From contig NZ_JTDN01000001.1 in NCBI RefSeq assembly GCF_000802385.1, positions 1,495,501 to 1,559,500 on the forward strand: DNA of 64,000 nucleotides. The letters are read 5' to 3'. Both the position numbers and the translations under genes were made by a program. The notes beneath the pieces are model-generated. The model did no database searches. It was not told the origin of the DNA and saw only the letters and a list, made by a program, of their open reading frames with translations. The stretch comes from Croceibacterium mercuriale. Its GTDB lineage: Bacteria > Pseudomonadota > Alphaproteobacteria > Sphingomonadales > Sphingomonadaceae. This document shows, piece after piece, positions 1 through 8,615 of this stretch (positions are counted from its first letter, which is position 1; every line of letters starts with the position of its first letter).

Positions 1-812
1 ACAAAGGCGAACCACGACAGGCGCATCGGCCCGCGCCCGAAATGGCCCATGTCGGTGTACAGCGCCTCCGACCCGGTCACCGCCAGCACCACGGAGCCGA
101 GCGCCAGGAAGGCGAGCCAGCCGTCCAGCATGAAGAATTGCACCGCATACCAGGGGTTCAGCGCCACCAGCACCTCTGGTGCCGTCACGATGTGACCGAC
201 GCCGAGGATCGCCAGGGTGACAAAATACAGGATCATGATCGGCGCGAACAGCAGACCGATCCGGGCCGTGCCGCGCTTCTGGATGAAGAACAGCGCGACC
301 AGCATGACCAGTGCGATCGGGATGACGAACGGGCTGAGCCCGCGCTGCACCACGGTCAGCCCCTCCACCGCGGACAGCACCGATACGGCGGGGGTGATCA
401 TGCAGTCGCCGAAGAACAGTGCGGTCGCGAACACCGCCAGCATCAGGGTATACCAGTGCCAGCGCGACTCGCCGATGTGGCGACTGATCAGCGTGACCAG
501 CGCCAGCGTGCCGCCCTGCCCCTTGTTGTCCGCCCGCATCAGCAAGGACACATACTGGATCGAGACGATCAGCGTCATCGACCAGAAGATCAGGCTGACC
601 ACGCCCAGGATATGCGCGTCGTCGATCGTCAGCTTGTGCGGGCCGACGAAGGTTTCGCGAAAGGCATATAGCGGGCTGGTACCGATATCGCCGAACACGA
701 TACCGACGGCGCCGGCCGCGAGCTTGAGCTTCGCGGAAGTGCGCTCTTCCCCCTCGATGGCGCTCAAAGCGTGCGGCCCCTCGAATAGACGCAAGATGCG
801 ACCGGACACCAT
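1..812 (-). CDS. kup: Kup-type potassium uptake protein, C-terminus cut by window edge
   Basis: Inner-membrane K+ uptake permease of the KUP/HAK/KT family. The first 270 codons are visible; the gene continues past the left edge. The chosen ATG at 812 gives an N-terminus that soon reaches the family hallmark [15 protein letters not shown], then a run of hydrophobic segments including [19 protein letters not shown], another Kup signature around the second and third membrane helices. The short, charged pre-helix region (about 30 residues) is normal for the family. It is transcribed in the same direction as the ccm genes but lies 91 bases downstream of ccmI, so it may or may not belong to that transcript. 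Family call is firm; ion specificity is inferred from the family. Confidence 0.93.
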   Translation of the reverse strand, partial: MVSGRILRLFEGPHALSAIEGEERTSAKLKLAAGAVGIVFGDIGTSPLYAFRETFVGPHKLTIDDAHILGVVSLIFWSMTLIVSIQYVSLLMRADNKGQGGTLALVTLISRHIGESRWHWYTLMLAVFATALFFGDCMITPAVSVLSAVEGLTVVQRGLSPFVIPIALVMLVALFFIQKRGTARIGLLFAPIMILYFVTLAILGVGHIVTAPEVLVALNPWYAVQFFMLDGWLAFLALGSVVLAVTGSEALYTDMGHFGRGPMRLSWFAF

Positions 813-903
813 ATCCCGGCACGAACAGGCGGCGCGCTTAGCAGCCGGTTCACAGCGCTGCAATGTGCGCTGCGGCAAGTTGTTCCGTTGCGGTCGGCGC
901 GCC

Positions 904-1590
904 TCAGTCCGGCCGCCGCTTGCCGGCCTGCTCCGCCTGCAGCGCCGCCCCCAGCAACTGGTCGAGCCGGGCCAGCCGCTGTGCCAGGTACACCTGCGGA
1001 TCCGGGTCTTCCGATGCCTGACGGACGGCCGCTTGCGGCACTTGCCCCAGCGTGGCCACCCAGGTCTCCCGCCCCCCGATGATGTCACCGCCACGCATCT
1101 GGTTGAGGCCCAGGAAGTACCCGGCGGCCAGTGCGGTCCCGGGCTGCCCGGCCGCCCTGCCGTAAGCCAGCCGGGCCGGGGCGGTCAGCAGACCGTCGGC
1201 ATGCTCCACCAAGCTGTTGGCCAGCGCCAGCCATGCCTCGCCATCCCGCGGATCGTCCCGCACCGCGATGCGCAGCAGGCCGGCGGAGGTCAGGTAGTCG
1301 CCCCGTGCGGCAAAGGCATCGGCCGTGATCAGCGTCCGCGCGTCGGAACGGTTGCGCGAGGCGATCATCTCCTGCCGCAGTTCCCGCCAGGCCTGTCCCG
1401 GCGCGATCCGGGCGGCCACCCCGGCGGCAGGCGCCGCCGGCACGTCGGACCGCGCCTGCAACGCGTAGCCGGCCAGGCCCAGTGTCAGCGCCACGGCAAA
1501 GGTGGCGAGTGCGCCGCGCCCGATCCGCATCACCAGCCCGGCCAGCACCAGCGCGGCAGTGGCGAGCGCAATGACCAGCACCCAGCTCAT
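904..1590 (-). CDS. ccmI: Cytochrome c maturation protein CcmI/CycH-like (TPR)
   Basis: Last gene of the ccm operon, 228 residues. CcmI binds apocytochrome c and passes it to the CcmF/H heme ligation machinery. The protein starts with a membrane segment ([18 protein letters not shown]), has a second hydrophobic stretch near residue 35, and then a periplasmic tetratricopeptide-like region with the phrase [15 protein letters not shown]. It is shorter than the full-length CcmI of many alphaproteobacteria. The ATG at 1590 overlaps the ccmH stop in an ATGA, which fixes the start; an upstream in-frame start would sit deep inside ccmH. Sequence conservation of CcmI is weak, so the call leans on position, topology and the TPR motif. 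Confidence 0.82.
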   Translation of the reverse strand: MSWVLVIALATAALVLAGLVMRIGRGALATFAVALTLGLAGYALQARSDVPAAPAAGVAARIAPGQAWRELRQEMIASRNRSDARTLITADAFAARGDYLTSAGLLRIAVRDDPRDGEAWLALANSLVEHADGLLTAPARLAYGRAAGQPGTALAAGYFLGLNQMRGGDIIGGRETWVATLGQVPQAAVRQASEDPDPQVYLAQRLARLDQLLGAALQAEQAGKRRPD

Positions 1591-1994
1591 CGGCTGCGCC
1601 CCCGCAGGCGGCGGGCGATCACCAGCAGTGCCGCCACCAGCAGCAGCACGGGCACGGCGAACAGCGGCCACGTCGTGGCGCCGGGCGCGGGACGGTAGCT
1701 GATGTAGTCGCCGTAGCGCCCGATCAGCCAGCCACGCACTGCCTCCGGCGTCTCGCCCGCCGCCAGCCGGGTGCGCACCTGATGGCGCATGTCGCCGGCC
1801 ATCGGCGCATCGCTGTCGGCGATCGACTGGCTCTGGCAGGTGAGACAGCGCAGGCTGTCCATCAGGTCACGCGCCTCCCGCTCCAGCCGGGGATCGTCCA
1901 GCTGGCGATAGGCGTAGGGCGCCGGCGGCAGGCTGTCCTGCGCCGGGGCGGCGACCGGCAGCAGCGCCAGCAGGAGAGCGAGCAGCAGCCTCAC
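1587..1994 (-). CDS. ccmH: Cytochrome c maturation protein CcmH (CcmL-type thioredoxin-like subunit)
   Basis: 135-residue periplasmic, membrane-anchored thiol protein that keeps apocytochrome CXXCH cysteines reduced before heme ligation. An N-terminal signal segment (LLLALLLALLPVAAPAQ) is followed by the family motif LRCLTCQSQSIADSDA carrying the redox CXXC, then the conserved GDYISYRP, then a C-terminal transmembrane helix and a basic tail. Start is a GTG at 1994 that overlaps the ccmG stop in a GTGA; no ATG lies nearby in frame before the signal peptide. The end overlaps ccmI by four bases. Length and motif agree with short CcmH proteins that act together with a separate CcmI. Confidence 0.93.
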   Translation of the reverse strand: MRLLLALLLALLPVAAPAQDSLPPAPYAYRQLDDPRLEREARDLMDSLRCLTCQSQSIADSDAPMAGDMRHQVRTRLAAGETPEAVRGWLIGRYGDYISYRPAPGATTWPLFAVPVLLLVAALLVIARRLRGRSR

Positions 1995-2518
1995 CCGGCG
2001 TCCCGCAGTTCTTCCAGCAGCCGCGGCACGTCCGCGGCGCGGATATCGCCGATATGCTGGTGACGGATCACGCCCTGCCCGTCGATCACGAAGGTTTCCG
2101 GCACGCCGGAGGAGCCGAGCGCGATCTGCAGCTGGCTGTAAGGATCGCCCCCGATGCGGCTGAAAGGATTGCCATATCTGGCCAGGAAGACGGCAACATC
2201 CGCCGGCTTGTCGCGGATGGCGACCGCCACGATCTCCGCTCCGCCAGCCTTCAGCGCCGTCAGCTGCGGTGCCTCCGCCGCGCAGGGCACGCACCAGCTG
2301 GCAAACACGTTCAGCAGCCGCGGCCGCCCATCGGCGAAGTCGGTGCTGGCAAGTGCCGGCTGGCCGGGAACCGCCGGCTCCAGCCGGAAGGGCGGCAAGG
2401 GCTGGCCGATCAGGGCGGAGCGGACGAAGTCGTCCTTCGGTCGGCCCAGTTGGAGGGCGAACAGGCCCAGCAGCAGCGCGACTGCCAGCAATGGCAGCCA
2501 CAGACGCCAGCCGATCAT
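1991..2518 (-). CDS. ccmG: Thiol:disulfide interchange protein CcmG/DsbE
   Basis: 175-residue membrane-tethered periplasmic thioredoxin that supplies reducing power to CcmH and apocytochrome c. One N-terminal membrane anchor (WLPLLAVALLLGLFALQLG) precedes a thioredoxin fold with the active site ASWCVPC and the DsbE-typical phrases GQPLPPFRLE and YGVPETFVID-like GSSGVPETFVIDGQG. The ATG at 2518 overlaps the ccmF stop in an ATGA, so translation is probably coupled. The longer in-frame extension upstream lies inside ccmF and is rejected. The end overlaps the GTG of ccmH. Confidence 0.95.
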   Translation of the reverse strand: MIGWRLWLPLLAVALLLGLFALQLGRPKDDFVRSALIGQPLPPFRLEPAVPGQPALASTDFADGRPRLLNVFASWCVPCAAEAPQLTALKAGGAEIVAVAIRDKPADVAVFLARYGNPFSRIGGDPYSQLQIALGSSGVPETFVIDGQGVIRHQHIGDIRAADVPRLLEELRDAG

Positions 2519-4452
2519 GCCCGTGCCTCCCGCCAGCGGCGCCGACGCCTGAGGTCGCCCACGACATGGCCGATCAGCGCGAGCAGCCCGCCAAAGGCGA
2601 TCAGCCCACCCCCATACCAGATGCAGGTCACGAACGGCTTCCACCACAGGCGCAGCTGCCAGCGCTCCGGCCCGTCACCCGGCGCCTGCCCTCCGATGAC
2701 CGCATATAGCTGCCCGTTCCAGCGGGTCAGCAGCGCGCTTTCGCTGGTCTGCTGCGCCGGCGCCCAGAAGCTGCGCGCCTGCGGTTCCAGCAGCACGGGC
2801 GCACCGCCGGCATGGGCCACCTGCAAGCTGGCCGTCAGCGCGGTCCAGTTCGGCCCGGCCACCGGTTCCACGTTTTCCAGGATGACCCGCCATGGGCCAA
2901 CGCTCGTCTGCTCGCCGGTACGCAGGGCAACCAGTCGCTCGGTGGTGAAGGCGCTGTCGGCGGCCATGCCGAACACCGCCAGCGCCACGCCCAGATGCGC
3001 CAGCACCATGCCCCACAGCGTCAGCGGAGCACGCGTCAGCTTGCGCCTAGCCAGCGGCAGCACGCTGCCCACCGCCACCGCCGCCGCCAGCGCCATGCCC
3101 AGCAGCGGCAGCAAGGCGATCCCCGCCAGCAGCCATGCCGCCAGCAGCGCGACGGTGAAGGCGATGGCAACCGCCACCATCTGCCAGCGGATGCGTGCCA
3201 GCCGGTCCTGCCGCCAGCGCAGCAATGGACCCACTGCCAGCACCGCCATGGCCGGCAGGAAGAAGATGGCGCCGACCGGGTTGAAGTATGGCGGCCCGAC
3301 GGAGACGCGGAAACCCAGCGCCTCCGTCAGCAGCGGATACAGCGTGCCCAGCAGCACGATGCCGAGGATGGCGGACAGCGCGACATTGTTGATCACCAGC
3401 CCACCTTCACGGCTGACGATCGCGAACCGCTCCCCTTCGGCCACGGTGCCCGCGCGCAGCGCAAACAGCGCCAGTGCTCCACCGATATACAGCGCCAGCA
3501 GCACCAGGATGAAGGTGCCGCGCTCCGGGTCTACGGCAAAGGCATGCACACTGGTCAGGATGCCCGACCGCACCAGGAAGGTGCCGATCATGCTCATGGA
3601 AAACGCCACCACACCCAGCATCAGCGTCCAGGTACGCAAGGCGTCGCGCGCGGCGAGCACGCCCGCGGAATGCAGCAGCGCCGTCGCGGCCAGCCACGGC
3701 ATCAGCGAGGCATTCTCCACCGGATCCCAGAACCACCAGCCGCCCCAGCCCAGCTCGTAATACGCCCAGTAGGAACCGGCAGTGATGCCCAGCGTCAGCG
3801 CCACCCACGCGCCCAGCACCCACGGGCGCATGACACGGGCGAAGGTCGGCGTGACCTCCCGCGTCAGCAGCGCGCCGACGGCGAAGGAGAACGCGACCGA
3901 CAGACCGACATAGCCGCAATAAAGGACCGGCGGATGCAGGGCGAGGCCGATATCCTGCAGCAGCGGGTTGAGCCCCGCGCCCTCTGCCGGCGCCGGTACC
4001 ATCCGGGCAAAGGGATTGGAGGAAGCGAGCAGGAAGGCATAGAAGCCGAGGCCCACGAAGGCCTGCGCCGCCAGGGTTGCCAGCAGCGTGCGTTCGGGCA
4101 GGCGATGCTCCACCCAGGCGATCAGCCCGCCGGCCAGCGCCATCACGGTGATCCACAGCAGCATGGAGCCTTCGTGGTTGCCCCACGCCCCTGCCAGCTT
4201 GAAGATCGCCGGCTTGGCCGAATGCGAATTGCTGGCCACCAGCGCCACCGACAGGTCGGTCACCGCAAACAGGTACAGCAGTGCGGCAAAGGCAATGGCG
4301 CATAGCAGCGCCTGCACCTGCGCCGCCGGGCGCACCAGGCCGGCCAGCGGCTCCGCCTCGCCCCGCGCCAATGCGATCACGCCGCCCAGCAGCTGCAACG
4401 CGGCCAGCGCCGCCGCCAGCCACAGCGCGGCAAGACCCAGCTCCGCGATCAC
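2515..4452 (-). CDS. ccmF: Heme lyase CcmF
   Basis: 645-residue multi-pass membrane protein, the usual CcmF length, which ligates heme from CcmE to apocytochrome c. The tryptophan-rich WWD heme-handling domain is seen as GWGGWWFWDPVENASLMP, about 230 residues in, and other CcmF landmarks such as GNHEGSMLLW and LLTREVTPTFARV are present. Many hydrophobic helices alternate with short loops, and a large periplasmic domain comes before the last helix. It overlaps ccmE upstream and ccmG downstream by four bases each (ATGA), as expected for a single polycistronic unit. Confidence 0.97.
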   Translation of the reverse strand: MIAELGLAALWLAAALAALQLLGGVIALARGEAEPLAGLVRPAAQVQALLCAIAFAALLYLFAVTDLSVALVASNSHSAKPAIFKLAGAWGNHEGSMLLWITVMALAGGLIAWVEHRLPERTLLATLAAQAFVGLGFYAFLLASSNPFARMVPAPAEGAGLNPLLQDIGLALHPPVLYCGYVGLSVAFSFAVGALLTREVTPTFARVMRPWVLGAWVALTLGITAGSYWAYYELGWGGWWFWDPVENASLMPWLAATALLHSAGVLAARDALRTWTLMLGVVAFSMSMIGTFLVRSGILTSVHAFAVDPERGTFILVLLALYIGGALALFALRAGTVAEGERFAIVSREGGLVINNVALSAILGIVLLGTLYPLLTEALGFRVSVGPPYFNPVGAIFFLPAMAVLAVGPLLRWRQDRLARIRWQMVAVAIAFTVALLAAWLLAGIALLPLLGMALAAAVAVGSVLPLARRKLTRAPLTLWGMVLAHLGVALAVFGMAADSAFTTERLVALRTGEQTSVGPWRVILENVEPVAGPNWTALTASLQVAHAGGAPVLLEPQARSFWAPAQQTSESALLTRWNGQLYAVIGGQAPGDGPERWQLRLWWKPFVTCIWYGGGLIAFGGLLALIGHVVGDLRRRRRWREARA

Positions 4453-4907
4453 TCCTGCGTTTCCGCAACCGTCTCGCGCGCCTCGGACGGGCTCATGTCC
4501 TGCAGCTCGCGCGGCATGTAGTTCTCGTCATGCTTGGCCAGCAGGTTGGTCGCGAGGAAGGTGCCATCGGGTCGCAACGCGCCTTCGGCCACCACGCCGG
4601 ATCCTTCCACGAACAGGTCGGGCACGATGCCGCTGAACTGCACCGGCACGCGCGCCGCGCCATCGCCCACCAGAAAACGGATCGTGACGCCATCGGGGGC
4701 AGTCTCAAGCGATCCGGCCTGCACCATCCCGCCCAGCCGCACCGCCTGACCTATCGCCGGCGGATCACCCAGCATGGCGCTGGGGACGTAGAAATAGCTG
4801 GCTTGGTTGCGCAGCGCCCAGGCGGCCAGCAACCCGGCCCCCAGCAGCGCCACCAGCGCGATGATCACCAGCACCAGCCGCTGATGCTTGGCCTTCAGCG
4901 CGGCCAT
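4449..4907 (-). CDS. ccmE: Heme chaperone CcmE
   Basis: 152-residue periplasmic heme carrier with one N-terminal membrane anchor. The OB-fold domain ends with LLAKHDENYMPRE, where the histidine is the residue that binds heme covalently in this family and the tyrosine four residues later is an axial ligand. Earlier family phrases include GQAVRLGGMV and VPVQFSGIVPDLF. The ATG at 4907 directly abuts the ccmD stop and the end overlaps the ccmF start by four bases. The C-terminal tail is short and acidic, without a second domain. Confidence 0.97.
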   Translation of the reverse strand: MAALKAKHQRLVLVIIALVALLGAGLLAAWALRNQASYFYVPSAMLGDPPAIGQAVRLGGMVQAGSLETAPDGVTIRFLVGDGAARVPVQFSGIVPDLFVEGSGVVAEGALRPDGTFLATNLLAKHDENYMPRELQDMSPSEARETVAETQE

Positions 4908-5048
4908 TCAGCGGCCCGACACGCGATCACGCCGCGCTTCGGCACGACGCATGGACCGCCAGCTCCAGCCGGCCAGCAGCAGGGTGGCAAGGATCGCGAC
5001 GGCATAGGCCGCCAGCACGAAGCTCCATTGGTCCAGCCCTTCGCGCAT
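4908..5048 (-). CDS. ccmD: Heme exporter protein CcmD
   Basis: Tiny 46-residue single-span membrane protein that helps release holo-CcmE from the CcmABC complex. It has one hydrophobic helix (SFVLAAYAVAILATLLLAG) followed by a basic tail rich in arginine, the standard CcmD layout. The ATG at 5048 shares one base with the ccmC stop (TGATG), and the stop abuts ccmE. An ATG three codons upstream is also possible. Identification rests on size, topology and its place between ccmC and ccmE. Confidence 0.88.
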   Translation of the reverse strand: MREGLDQWSFVLAAYAVAILATLLLAGWSWRSMRRAEARRDRVSGR

Positions 5049-5782
5049 CAGCCCCATTCCGTGGCGGGTGCAGCGGCCCGGCGGCGCAGGCGCGCCTCGG
5101 CCTGAGCCTCCGCCAGCAGCGCGCGCATCCGCGCCAGCACCACGCCGCCGAACAGCAGGGAGAAGCCGATCGTCGCCACCAGCAACGGGGCCAGGAACAC
5201 GCCGTCGATCGCGGACTGGCCGAGCGTGATGGAGGGCGGCTGGTGCAGCGAGTTCCACCACACGACCGACCGGTTGATGATCGGCACGTTGATCGCCCCC
5301 ACCAGACCATAGATCGCCAGGATCCGGCTGGACGCGCCATCACGCGCGATGGCACCGGCGAGCGCGATGTAGCCCAGATACAGGAACAGCAGCACCAGCA
5401 TGGAGGTCAGCCGTCCGTCCCACACCCACCAGGTGCCCCAGGTCGGCCGGCCCCAGATGGAACCGGTGGCAAGACAGATTGCGGCAAAGGTGGCGCCGGG
5501 CACTGCCGCGGCGCGGGCGGCGAGCGCGGCCAGCGGATGGCGCCAGACGAGCTCGGCCAAGCTGGCGATGGCAATGGTCATCCATCCGCCCATGCCCAGC
5601 CAGGCGGCGGGAACGTGCACGAACAGGACGCGCACCGTCTCGCCCATCAGGCGGTCGGGCGGCACCACCAGCAGCCCCCAAGCCAGCGCAGCACCCGCCA
5701 GCACCAGCCCGCCGATCAGCAGGGGCAGCGTCAGCCGACGGGCTATGCCGAGAAAGCGGGCAGGATTGGCGTAGAAGTGCAT
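5048..5782 (-). CDS. ccmC: Heme transport protein CcmC
   Basis: 244-residue six-helix membrane protein that presents heme to CcmE. The WWD domain reads WGRPTWGTWWVWDGRLTS, and the second half contains NVPIINRSVVWWNSLHQP, both diagnostic for CcmC. The chosen ATG at 5782 (MHFYANPARF) gives the usual short cytoplasmic lead before the first helix; an in-frame start 19 codons upstream would add an unusual arginine-rich stretch. It is the first gene of the operon seen here. No ccmA or ccmB lies upstream in this window, so the ABC exporter part must be encoded elsewhere. Confidence 0.96.
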   Translation of the reverse strand: MHFYANPARFLGIARRLTLPLLIGGLVLAGAALAWGLLVVPPDRLMGETVRVLFVHVPAAWLGMGGWMTIAIASLAELVWRHPLAALAARAAAVPGATFAAICLATGSIWGRPTWGTWWVWDGRLTSMLVLLFLYLGYIALAGAIARDGASSRILAIYGLVGAINVPIINRSVVWWNSLHQPPSITLGQSAIDGVFLAPLLVATIGFSLLFGGVVLARMRALLAEAQAEARLRRRAAAPATEWG

Positions 5783-5848
5783 GAAAAATGGTGACCTGAC
5801 AGTGGTTCTACCGTCTGCCCGGCGCACGGCAAGCCCCATGCACAGGAA

Positions 5849-5872
5849 CCGGCGCCCGTTTACGAGCGCCGG
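5849..5872 (-). terminator. Hairpin after the leucine dehydrogenase-type gene
   Basis: A seven-base perfect stem (CCGGCGC / GCGCCGG) with a ten-base loop lies ten bases past the stop of the upstream minus-strand gene and ahead of ccmC. The trailing bases are only weakly T-rich, so termination efficiency is uncertain. Confidence 0.45.
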
Positions 5873-5881
5873 TGGCGTGGC

Positions 5882-6946
5882 TCAGGCCCGACCGATCAGT
5901 TCCTGCGCCATCCGGTCCGCCACCGTGTCCGCCGAATGGCCGCTGGCATCGCTCTGCTGCCAGATGGTCTGCAGGCGACCGGGGATCTGGTCGATCCGGC
6001 CCTGCACATCGGCCATGTCGACCGACGCACCATGCTGGCTGGCGAGGTATTCCAGGCTGACATTGATGATGCCGCCGGCATTGATGACGTAGTCCGGGGC
6101 ATAGAGGATGCCCCGCTCCGCCAGCCGCGCACCGTCGCCCGCGCGGGCGAGCTGGTTGTTCGCGCCGCCGGCGACGATCCGGCAGGCGAGCTGCGGGATC
6201 GATGCTTCCGTCAGGATGGCGCCCAGCGCGTTGGGGCTGAACACCTCGCACTCGGTCGCCAGGATGGCATCGGCCGGCACGCTGCGTGCGCCAAGCTCCG
6301 TCGCCAGCGCCTGCGCCCGTGCCCCGTCGATATCGGCCAGCACCAGGTCGGCGCCATCGGCTGCCAGCAGGCGGGCAACGCCGCCGCCGACACTGCCGAC
6401 GCCCTGCACTGCCACGCGCACGCCGCGCATGTCGCCCGCGCCCAGCGCATGCGCCACCGCGGCCTTGATGCCCAGATAGATGCCACGGGCGGTGAACGGA
6501 CCCGGATCGCCGCCGATCGCGCCTTCGCCCGCGGGCAGGCCGCAGACATGGCTGGTCCGGGCGGAGATCGCGACCATGTCCGCCACCGAAGCACCGACAT
6601 CTTCTGCCGTCACGTAACGGCCGCCCATGTCCTCCACCGCGTCGCCGAAGGCGGCCAGCATCGCAGGCGTCTTGGTCCGCTGCGCATCCAGCAGGACAAC
6701 CGCCTTGCCGCCGCCCATGGGCAGACCGGCCATCGCGTTCTTGTAGCTCATGCCCCGGCTCAGCCGCAGCGCGTCGCGCATCGCGCCCGCCGGATCCGCA
6801 TAATGCCAGAAGCGGGTGCCGCCGGCGCCCGGGCCCAGATGGGTGGAATGCAGCGCGATGATGGCGGTCAGGCCGCTGGCGCGATCATGCACCACGTTCA
6901 CCTGCTCGTGCGCGTCGAAATCGCTGTCCGTCCAGAAAGCCGACAT
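5882..6946 (-). CDS. Leu/Phe/Val dehydrogenase-type amino acid dehydrogenase
   Basis: 354-residue NAD-dependent oxidative deaminase of the Glu/Leu/Phe/Val dehydrogenase family, closest in length and motifs to leucine dehydrogenase; it would interconvert a branched-chain amino acid and its 2-oxo acid in the cytoplasm. Visible motifs are LGPGAGGTRF in the substrate domain, SYKNAMAGLPMGGGK with the substrate-binding and catalytic lysines, TAEDVGAS, and the nucleotide-binding glycine loop GVGSVGGGVARLL. The N-terminal start at 6946 (MSAFWTDSDFD) fits the family; an upstream in-frame start would run into the tRNA gene. Substrate choice among Leu, Val and Phe cannot be read from the sequence. Confidence 0.88.
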   Translation of the reverse strand: MSAFWTDSDFDAHEQVNVVHDRASGLTAIIALHSTHLGPGAGGTRFWHYADPAGAMRDALRLSRGMSYKNAMAGLPMGGGKAVVLLDAQRTKTPAMLAAFGDAVEDMGGRYVTAEDVGASVADMVAISARTSHVCGLPAGEGAIGGDPGPFTARGIYLGIKAAVAHALGAGDMRGVRVAVQGVGSVGGGVARLLAADGADLVLADIDGARAQALATELGARSVPADAILATECEVFSPNALGAILTEASIPQLACRIVAGGANNQLARAGDGARLAERGILYAPDYVINAGGIINVSLEYLASQHGASVDMADVQGRIDQIPGRLQTIWQQSDASGHSADTVADRMAQELIGRA

Positions 6947-6991
6947 ACCTGCTCCGCATGTATTGGGCGAAGGGCGGATGCCGTGAAAAGG

Positions 6992-7069
6992 TGGGGCGAT
7001 TGACGGGGTTTGAACCCGCGACCTCCGGTACCACAAACCGGCGCTCTAACCAACTGAGCTACAATCGCC
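6992..7069 (-). tRNA. tRNA-His (GTG anticodon)
   Basis: The minus strand folds as a complete cloverleaf: acceptor GCGATTG paired with CAATCGC, D arm beginning GCTCAGTTGG, anticodon stem CCGGT/ACCGG around loop TTGTGGT (anticodon GTG, His), and a T arm with GGTTTGAACCC. An extra 5' G pairs with C73, the tRNA-His identity pair, and CCA is encoded at 6992-6994. Confidence 0.96.
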
Positions 7070-7203
7070 ATCAGCCTGTCGCCGTGGGAGCGGCGCTGAT
7101 AGGCCCCCGCACGTCGCCGTCAAGCGGTGATCGGCACGGGCTGGCGCCTGTTGCACACTTCGCCCGCCCGATGCAAATCCAAAAAGATGTAGGTGGCAAA
7201 TGG

Positions 7204-7218
7204 CGCAACATTGTTGCG
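7204..7218. promoter_or_regulatory. Perfect 15-base palindrome upstream of the 2OG oxygenase gene
   Basis: CGCAACA-T-TGTTGCG is a perfect inverted repeat 48 bases before the ATG at 7267, in an otherwise unremarkable 197-base gap between tRNA-His and the gene. It has the shape of an operator for a dimeric regulator. No regulator gene can be linked to it. Confidence 0.35.
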
Positions 7219-7266
7219 TGCGCCGGTGAGGCTTGCCCGGGCAGGGCGCCGCTTTAAACACGGCGC

Positions 7267-7899
7267 ATGGCGAATCCGGGCGAGACCACTGCAGCGACGC
7301 TGCTGGCACATGCGGGGGTGCGACGTGTGCCGACCCCGAAGGCGGAACTGTTCGACATGCCCGGCTTCCTGCCGCCGGGCATGTGCGCGACCCTGATCGC
7401 GCTGATCGATCAGGACCGGCGCCCCTCCACCATCGCCGACCCGAATGGCGACAGCTATTTCCGCACCAGCGAGACCTGCGATCTGGCCGCCGACCTGCCG
7501 GTGGTGCAGGACCTGGAGGCGCGGCTGCTGGCGCTGAACGGGATCGACCCCGCCCATGGCGAGCCTGCCCAGGGACAGCGCTACGCCGAGGGGCAGGAGT
7601 TCAAGCCGCACACCGACTATTTCGAGCCACAGGGCGTGGACTACCAGCGCTTCTGCGCGGTCGCCGGCAACCGGACCTGGACCTTCATGATCTACCTGAA
7701 CGACGTAGAGGCCGGCGGCGCCACGCGCTTCAAGGTCGTCGACAAGATCTTCCAGCCCGCGACCGGCAAGCTGGTGTGCTGGAACAACCACCGGCCGGAT
7801 GGCACGCTGAACCCTGCCACCCTGCACCATGGCATGAAGGTGCGGCGCGGCGTCAAATACGTCATCACCAAATGGTATCGGGAACGCCCTTGGGGCTGA
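7267..7899 (+). CDS. 2OG-Fe(II) oxygenase, prolyl 4-hydroxylase type
   Basis: 210-residue cytoplasmic dioxygenase that would hydroxylate a protein or small molecule using 2-oxoglutarate and Fe(II). The metal triad is complete: His115 and Asp117 in FKPHTDYF and His188 in LHHGMKV, with Lys197 placed to bind 2-oxoglutarate (HxGxxVxxGxK spacing). TWTFMIYLNDVEAGGATRF is the typical core of the P4H-alpha-like double-stranded beta helix. No signal peptide. The gene stands alone, converging on the MBL hydrolase gene 15 bases away. The substrate is not evident; bacterial relatives act on proline-containing proteins or free amino acids. Confidence 0.87.
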   Translation: MANPGETTAATLLAHAGVRRVPTPKAELFDMPGFLPPGMCATLIALIDQDRRPSTIADPNGDSYFRTSETCDLAADLPVVQDLEARLLALNGIDPAHGEPAQGQRYAEGQEFKPHTDYFEPQGVDYQRFCAVAGNRTWTFMIYLNDVEAGGATRFKVVDKIFQPATGKLVCWNNHRPDGTLNPATLHHGMKVRRGVKYVITKWYRERPWG

Positions 7900-7914
7900 T
7901 CGGCCCGGCCTTCG

Positions 7915-8580
7915 TCAGCCTTGGGCCAGTGCGGCATCGCCGACGAAGGGATTGCTGGCCCGTTCCTGCGCGAAGGTGCTGACCGGGCCGTGGCCGGGGA
8001 TGAAGGTCATGTCGCCCAGCGGCCACAGCTTGGTGACGATCGCCTCGATCAGCGCGTCGTGATCGCTCAGCGGGAAGTCGGTGCGCCCGACGGATCCGGC
8101 GAACAGCACGTCCCCCACGAAAGCGAAGCGGGTAGGACGATGGACAAAGACCACATGGCCCGGCGTGTGGCCGGGGCAATGCAGCACATCCAGGGTGATC
8201 TCGCCGAAGCTGACCGTGTCACCCTCCTCCAGCCAGCGCGTCGGGTCGAACACGCGGCCCGGCGTGCCGAAGCGCTGACCGTCCTCGTCCAGCCGGGCGA
8301 TCCAGAAGCGGTCCTGCTCCTCCGGGCCCTCGATCGGCACCGCGAGGTCCTTCGCCAGTTCGCCGGCCAGGCCGCAATGATCGATATGCCCGTGGGTCAG
8401 CAGGATCTTCTCGACCGTCACGCCGGCGCGGCGCACCGCATCCCTGATCTTGTCGAGGTCGCCGCCGGGATCGATCACCGCCGCCCGCATGGTCTTCGTG
8501 CACCAGGCAAGGCTGCAGTTCTGCTGCAGCGGGGTGACGGGGATGATGGCGGCGCGCAGGGGCGGCAGTATCTCGTTCAT
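7915..8580 (-). CDS. MBL-fold metallo-hydrolase (YcbL/glyoxalase II-like)
   Basis: 221-residue binuclear metal hydrolase. The zinc site motif LLTHGHIDHCG is complete, followed by CPGHTPGHVVF and FVGDVLFAGSVGRTD, with a final metal histidine in FIPGHGPVST. The arrangement matches the short YcbL-type glyoxalase II relatives, which may split S-D-lactoylglutathione or another thioester; the C-terminal helical glutathione-binding domain of true GloB is missing, so the substrate is uncertain. It ends 15 bases from the convergent oxygenase gene. Confidence 0.88.
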   Translation of the reverse strand: MNEILPPLRAAIIPVTPLQQNCSLAWCTKTMRAAVIDPGGDLDKIRDAVRRAGVTVEKILLTHGHIDHCGLAGELAKDLAVPIEGPEEQDRFWIARLDEDGQRFGTPGRVFDPTRWLEEGDTVSFGEITLDVLHCPGHTPGHVVFVHRPTRFAFVGDVLFAGSVGRTDFPLSDHDALIEAIVTKLWPLGDMTFIPGHGPVSTFAQERASNPFVGDAALAQG

Positions 8581-8615
8581 GCGCTACAAGTGCGCGGGGC
8601 CCGCGCGGATTGCAA

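Noticed and set aside
217-1698. Plus-strand frames over kup and ccmI
   Set aside because: They are antisense to genes with clear motifs and lack protein-like text.
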